Positions 5,641 through 8,982 of a stretch of 8,982 nucleotides of DNA are shown one piece after another; within the stretch, counting starts at the first letter, position 1; each line of letters begins with the position of its first letter. The notes under the pieces are model-generated. The model searched no databases, was not told where the DNA came from, and worked only from the letters and a program-made list of their open reading frames with translations. Made by a program: the position numbers and the translations under genes. This DNA comes from MGIIa-L3 sp11892u (GTDB lineage: Archaea > Thermoplasmatota > Poseidoniia > Poseidoniales > Poseidoniaceae). The stretch covers positions 1 through 8,982 of the forward strand of contig CBFHXB010000028.1 of NCBI GenBank assembly GCA_965659685.1. The letters run 5' to 3'.

Positions 5641-5650
5641 GCACCGGTGC
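5641..5650. promoter_or_regulatory. 10-bp palindrome GCACCGGTGC in the etfB / MCM-like divergent spacer
   Basis: A perfect palindrome lies 20 bp upstream of the etfB start in a 127-bp divergent spacer (5621-5747). Its CACCG/CGGTG half-sites resemble those of the palindrome at 3160-3169. It is a candidate operator; chance is possible. I see no convincing TATA element on either strand of this spacer. Confidence 0.25.
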
Positions 5651-5747
5651 GGGGCACAAGAAGGTTGTCTCAAGCCTCAGCACCACGCAACCGCGCTTGG
5701 TTTGCAGGGGTGAGATTGAAGAACCGTCCGGACCGAGTGCCGGCTCC

Positions 5748-6653
5748 ATGTCCTTCGGCCGCACGGAACTCGGACCTGAAGCCGAAACGCAGGAATTGAT
5801 GAACGCCTTTGGGGCGTTTATTTTGGACAAACACCAGGGCGACTTGGTGAACCTCGGGACGTGTGAGGAAGAGATTTTCTCGTTCGAAGTCGAGTGGAAC
5901 GACCTTTGCTCGGACCCGGTCATCCAGGGTCATCTCGTGGACAACCTCGATCGATTCATGACCGTCGCTGAGCAAGTTCTCAACGACCGCTTCATCAAGT
6001 ACATGCAACAGCCGTGCCGCTTGGTCTTGAGGCTGAACGGGTTGACCGAGCAACACAAGCGCCGTCTTGACAGCCTGCGCATGCGGGACCGCCGCAAATT
6101 GTTCAGCTTCGACACCCTCATTGTCGGTCGAACGCCGCCGTTGGGTTACCTGAAGCGAGCCGCGTACGCCTGTGCGGCAAAGGGCTGCACCTATGTGGGC
6201 TACATCGAACAGCGGCTCGCCCGTCAACGGGAAAGCCCGGGGCAATGCCCTGTGTGTGCGGAACGCTACCTGGCAGGCCTTGCCCAAGAAGAACGGGAAA
6301 TGGCCATGCGGTTTTTGCCCCGATCCAAATACCGGATGAACGACGAAGAACTGAGGTACATCGACGTGCAGTACCTCTCTGTGATGGACGTCGTTCCCGA
6401 TGGCGATGGACCGTGGTCCATCGGGCAGCACGTGTGGACCGCGGTCGTGGACGAAGATTTCGTGGACGAATACCCGGTGGGGTCCCTCGTGCGCCTTCAT
6501 GCCACCGTGCACGTGGACCACCTCCCAGAGCGGACCTTCGACAAGGACACCCGTCGCGTGATGATCCTGCGCGTGGAGGGCATCGAGATGCTCGATGAAC
6601 CTGCGACGCACTTTGACGACGTGACCTGGACCAGCGAACCTTCGTGGCGTTGA
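5748..6653 (+). CDS. Stand-alone MCM N-terminal-domain protein without AAA+ ATPase
   Basis: The 301-residue protein follows the archaeal MCM N-terminal layout in order. Helical subdomain A spans about 15-85 (FEVEWNDL, then HLVDNLDRFMTVAEQVL). Next comes the OB-fold opening LRLNGLTEQHKRRLDSLRMRDRRKLFSF at 94-121, matching the MCM pattern of a nucleotide-independent DNA-binding OB domain, with LIVGRTPPLGYLKRAAYAC after it. A zinc site follows: C142-x4-C147 and C167-x2-C170. The second OB half contains YIDVQYLSVMD at 204-214 and DEDFVDEYPVGSLVRLHATV at 235-254, like the MCM Q-x-x-x-x-Q-E and D-D-L-V-D-x-x-x-P-G-D segments. The protein then stops. No Walker A or B, sensor or winged helix is present, and tyrS follows 1 bp later in the opposite direction. 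It probably binds single-stranded DNA or other MCM subunits (inference). ATG 5748 was chosen; no Shine-Dalgarno, so possibly leaderless. Confidence 0.78.
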   Translation: MSFGRTELGPEAETQELMNAFGAFILDKHQGDLVNLGTCEEEIFSFEVEWNDLCSDPVIQGHLVDNLDRFMTVAEQVLNDRFIKYMQQPCRLVLRLNGLTEQHKRRLDSLRMRDRRKLFSFDTLIVGRTPPLGYLKRAAYACAAKGCTYVGYIEQRLARQRESPGQCPVCAERYLAGLAQEEREMAMRFLPRSKYRMNDEELRYIDVQYLSVMDVVPDGDGPWSIGQHVWTAVVDEDFVDEYPVGSLVRLHATVHVDHLPERTFDKDTRRVMILRVEGIEMLDEPATHFDDVTWTSEPSWR

Positions 6654-6654
6654 A

Positions 6655-7797
6655 TCACTGCGACATCAGGTTACGAACGGCCTCAAGGAGGTCCGGCTGA
6701 GCCTCAAAGTGTGCGGCAACCCCCGCCAATCCAGCGGCGAGGCCGTCTGCGACGCCCCACTTGGCATCGAGGGGATGGAGTGTTCCGTCCGCCACCGCCG
6801 CGCGGAAGGCCTCCAAGTCCGTCCATGACGAGGGTTCGCCGAACTTTGGATTGGGGGTGACGTGAATGACGCCCTGCTCAGGGAGCACGATGTGCTCTGC
6901 GAGTTCGTAGACCGGGGACGCTTCGTCTTCCGGATCGAGGTAGGCCTTTCGCATCTTCTTTCGCATCACGGTCTCGTCGTCGTGAAGCAACAAGGCTCCA
7001 CGTGGGTCAGATTTACTCATCTTGTGATCGAAACTTTCCATGCGACCACCCGAGGCCGTCAGGGCAGAAATGATCGGTGTGTGGAGGCAGGTGGCCTTCC
7101 TCCAACCCCAACGCTGTGACACGTCCCGCATGTACATGTGCGCCTTGCGTTGGTCCATGCCGCCGATGGCGAGGTCGATGTGCATGTGCCCGATGTCCGC
7201 CGCCTGCATGGCCGGGTAGTAGAACCGTGACAAATCGTTGTCCGATGAGGCCTCGTCACGACCCATGATGGAGAAGGTCTTCCGAACTTGCGCCAAGGTC
7301 ATGCCCTTGCTGCACCGCAACACACGGGCCCAGTAATCACCATCCGACATCACGGTGGAAGCCCACAAGAAACGCAATTGCCCGGGACCTTCACCTTCTT
7401 CTGGATGCCCGAGGAGCGCCCGGAACGTGTCCTCCATGTACCGCGCGGTGGTTTGAATCGAGGCCATGTCTCCGCCGAATTTGTCGTTCACCCAGGCGTG
7501 CCAATCGGCCAAGAAGACCATGACGTTCGCTTGGGCATCCAGCAGGTTCCGAAGACGAAGCGCGAGCACCTTCCAACCGATGTGAGCCGTACCCGATGGC
7601 TCGAACCCGACGTAACATCGAATGACGTCGTCCCCGGCCATGCTTGGCCCACCGGCAAGAACCGAGATGAGGTGGTCGAGTCCAACCACCTCTTGGGCCC
7701 CGTCAACCATGAGCTTCAACCGGGCCAGCGCCGCGTCGTCAAGGTCCGCCAAACCGGGATGCGACTCGGCCATGGCGTCCAAATCGACGAGGTCCAC
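6655..7797 (-). CDS. tyrS: Tyrosyl-tRNA synthetase (archaeal type)
   Basis: This 380-residue class I synthetase charges tRNA-Tyr. CYVGFEPSG at 61-69 leads into the ATP-binding motif HIGW at 72-75 (HIGH in many relatives). FLWAS then TLAQVRKTFSIMGR is typical of archaeal TyrRS. The tyrosine pocket motif Y194-x3-Q198-x2-D201 (YPAMQAAD) and GGMDQRK at 212-218 distinguish it from TrpRS. KMSKS at 259-263 is intact. There is no bacterial S4 domain, as expected for the archaeal/eukaryotic form. The start is GTG 7797, supported by a Shine-Dalgarno that overlaps the upstream stop; ATG 7773 (residue 9) is the alternative. It follows the DUF5611-like gene with a 9-bp gap, so the two are probably one operon. 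The stop lies 1 bp from that of the convergent MCM-like gene. Confidence 0.96.
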   Translation of the reverse strand: MDLVDLDAMAESHPGLADLDDAALARLKLMVDGAQEVVGLDHLISVLAGGPSMAGDDVIRCYVGFEPSGTAHIGWKVLALRLRNLLDAQANVMVFLADWHAWVNDKFGGDMASIQTTARYMEDTFRALLGHPEEGEGPGQLRFLWASTVMSDGDYWARVLRCSKGMTLAQVRKTFSIMGRDEASSDNDLSRFYYPAMQAADIGHMHIDLAIGGMDQRKAHMYMRDVSQRWGWRKATCLHTPIISALTASGGRMESFDHKMSKSDPRGALLLHDDETVMRKKMRKAYLDPEDEASPVYELAEHIVLPEQGVIHVTPNPKFGEPSSWTDLEAFRAAVADGTLHPLDAKWGVADGLAAGLAGVAAHFEAQPDLLEAVRNLMSQ

Positions 7798-7800
7798 GTG

Positions 7801-7808
7801 GTCACCTC
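7801..7808 (-). promoter_or_regulatory. Shine-Dalgarno of tyrS overlapping the upstream stop codon
   Basis: On the minus strand GAGGTGAC lies 3 nt before the GTG start and reads out of the CTC TGA end of the upstream gene. It matches the 16S tail over GAGGTGA. This supports GTG 7797 over the in-frame ATG at 7773. The junction is nearly identical to the etfB-etfA one. Confidence 0.65.
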
Positions 7809-8325
7809 AGAGCAGGTCCTTGAGTTTCTTGATCATGCCTTCTGTGGGGCTCTTGCCCTCGTCCAACATGGCCTGAAGTGCAGCGATGCGGTCGAGGATG
7901 GCTTGGCGGCCTTCATCGTCCAGCGATGTGCTGAGTTTGAGGGTGTTGTTGGCGGTGTTGATCGCTGATTTTGCGTTGTTGATGTTCTTGTTCTCTTCCT
8001 TGGCCTTGTCACCGCGCTGCTTGGCGTTGTACCCGGTCGCGTCGTCAAGGAAGGTGGACCAACGACGGCGGGATTCCATCGCGACCTCCATGCCGTTTTC
8101 CTCGAGGAAGGACTGGAGGCCCTCGCCCTTGAGTTGGGTGACGTCGACGACCAGGCGACCGTCGAGGTACTCTCCGGTCACGCTGGTCATTAGACCAAAG
8201 GAGGCTTGGAAGCGCCCGTCCACGTCCGCGGTCGCTCCGTCGAAGGCCTCGGCTGCAAGTTTGGCCAACCCAGCGTTGCCTCCGGTTTTCTTCTCGTGGC
8301 CACGTCGAACGTGAAATCGCTCCAT
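7807..8325 (-). CDS. DUF5611-like archaeal protein with C-terminal extension
   Basis: The 172-residue protein opens with MERFHVRRGH and has a beta-rich N-terminal half (residues 35-65: GRFQASFGLMTSV, then YLDGRLVVDV). A conserved-looking helix follows, RRRWSTFLDDATGYNAKQR at 86-104. As I recall the family, DUF5611 proteins of Euryarchaeota share the start (K/R-x-R-x-G), the strand pattern and the RWxxFLxxxTGYxxKxR helix, and end near there. Here about 65 extra residues follow: a charged, Asn-rich stretch (107-127) and a helix pair ending in MIKKLKDLL. The function is unknown. It is the first gene of the operon with tyrS. ATG 8325 was chosen because the domain begins there; ATGs at 8352 and 8343 are alternatives. 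It diverges from the beta-propeller gene across 100 bp. Confidence 0.72.
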   Translation of the reverse strand: MERFHVRRGHEKKTGGNAGLAKLAAEAFDGATADVDGRFQASFGLMTSVTGEYLDGRLVVDVTQLKGEGLQSFLEENGMEVAMESRRRWSTFLDDATGYNAKQRGDKAKEENKNINNAKSAINTANNTLKLSTSLDDEGRQAILDRIAALQAMLDEGKSPTEGMIKKLKDLL

Positions 8326-8354
8326 GGAGGCTCCCACGGTCATGCTTGGCATAA

Positions 8355-8379
8355 GGTTCGCCCCACCAGACGGCGAACC
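8355..8379. promoter_or_regulatory. 8-bp inverted repeat (GGTTCGCC / GGCGAACC) in the divergent promoter region
   Basis: GGTTCGCC at 8355-8362 and its exact reverse complement at 8372-8379 are separated by 9 nt. Centre-to-centre spacing is 17 bp, more than one helical turn. The pair sits in the 100-bp spacer between the DUF5611-like gene and the secreted beta-propeller gene, 30 bp from one start and 47 bp from the other. It could be a dimeric regulator site or an mRNA hairpin. No clear TATA element was identified. Confidence 0.4.
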
Positions 8380-8425
8380 ATCACCGCACAGGAGAGGTTT
8401 TCATCCAAGGCGCCGCCCGTGTGTC

Positions 8426-8982
8426 ATGCGTCGCCTCATCGCCATGGCCTTGGTGGCACTTTTCGTGCTCGCCGTGCCGGCCGCTGCTGCGCCCGCTGTG
8501 GTCCTTTCGGACGAGGGGGTCATCGAGGCCCCGGGAGCCATGCTCGGAATGGACGTCCGGCCCGGAGGGGAGGCTGTCCTGCTGGTGGGAGAAGACGGGT
8601 GGGCGCACCGCATCGATGGACTCGAACCTGAACGACGAGACTTGGACGTGGAGTTGGGCACGGGACGCACCGTGAACATCAATGCCGTGGATTGGCATCC
8701 CGGCGGCGCTACCGCGTTGATGGTGGGCGACACCGGCCTCCTCATGCGCTACTCGGGTGACACCCACGCCGTGACCAACGCCAACGGCTCCAGCCTCCTC
8801 CTTGGCCGTGACCTCGTCGACGTGGCTTGGCGCCCCGGTGCAGACGTGGCGTACATCGCGTCCGCGGACGGAGGGCTGTGGCGCTTTGCAGAGGGCACAG
8901 GCCCCGTCATGTTGCAGGATGGATTAGAAACTGAGGACATCGTCGACCTCGAATGCCATCGCTCGGCCAACGTCTGTGTGGT
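8426..8982 (+). CDS. Secreted beta-propeller protein (3' end outside window)
   Basis: The frame is open from ATG 8426 to the window edge with 185 codons visible. Residues 1-24 are a classical signal peptide: MRRL, a hydrophobic core, then an AAAAPA segment suited to signal peptidase. Three blade-like repeats follow: MDVRPGGEAVLLVGEDGWAH (42-61), VDWHPGGATALMVGDTGLLM (88-107) and VAWRPGADVAYIASADGGLW (133-152). Each has a W/R-x-P-G turn and a hydrophobic strand pair, as in WD40/YVTN/NHL-type propellers. C177 and C184 near the edge may pair outside the cell. The substrate is unknown; surface propellers often bind proteins or glycans. No good Shine-Dalgarno is seen (GGAGAGG at 8391-8397 is too far away). 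It shares a divergent spacer with the DUF5611-like gene. Confidence 0.82.
   Translation, partial: MRRLIAMALVALFVLAVPAAAAPAVVLSDEGVIEAPGAMLGMDVRPGGEAVLLVGEDGWAHRIDGLEPERRDLDVELGTGRTVNINAVDWHPGGATALMVGDTGLLMRYSGDTHAVTNANGSSLLLGRDLVDVAWRPGADVAYIASADGGLWRFAEGTGPVMLQDGLETEDIVDLECHRSANVCV

Noticed and set aside
5670..6611. Long minus-strand ORF (313 codons) opposite the MCM-like gene
   Set aside because: The translation is His/Val/Phe rich without recognisable motifs, whereas the plus strand has ordered MCM-like motifs and a zinc site.
7866..7900. Possible frameshift or truncation at the end of the DUF5611-like gene
   Set aside because: The extension stays in frame to a stop placed exactly at the tyrS Shine-Dalgarno, so the tail looks genuine.

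Overview
The window is about 60% GC, densely coded, and carries genes on both strands. It is most likely archaeal and looks like a relative of the Thermoplasmata, with marine group II (Poseidoniales-type) as the best guess. The grounds are an archaeal-type TyrRS, a DUF5611-like protein, a protein matching the archaeal MCM N-terminal region, a tRNA-Ala followed by a T-run rather than a bacterial terminator, and Shine-Dalgarno sites matching the GATCACCTC 16S tail. This placement is inference; no rRNA is present.

Layout. Positions 1-1171 hold two minus-strand genes: an unrecognised protein with a C-terminal Cys cluster (runs off the left edge) and, upstream of it, a SprT-like zinc protease. A tRNA-Ala(GGC) lies at 1280-1355. 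Its last 16 bases are repeated twice downstream in an 86-87 bp tandem array (1340-1597) that alternates forward and inverted copies of the tRNA 3' end and carries a covarying hairpin. A 48-codon ORF starts inside the third repeat unit. A cupin gene (+) then converges on a glutathionyl-hydroquinone reductase-like gene (-). That gene diverges from a metallo-beta-lactamase-fold hydrolase (+), which converges on etfBA (-). etfB diverges from a stand-alone MCM N-terminal-domain protein (+), which converges on tyrS (-). tyrS is preceded by a DUF5611-like gene in the same operon. A secreted beta-propeller gene (+) runs off the right edge.

How the genes fit together. EtfA/EtfB form an electron carrier. 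The xi-class GST-like reductase and the MBL hydrolase share a divergent promoter and could both act on thiol adducts. The cupin is a generic metal-binding protein. TyrRS and tRNA-Ala belong to translation. The MCM-like protein keeps the DNA-binding, zinc and OB part of the replicative helicase but has no ATPase.

Three convergent pairs are separated by only 5, 4 and 1 bp, so the coding layout is very tight. The one loose region is the 400 bp after the tRNA. That array and the ATPase-less MCM protein are the parts most worth following up.
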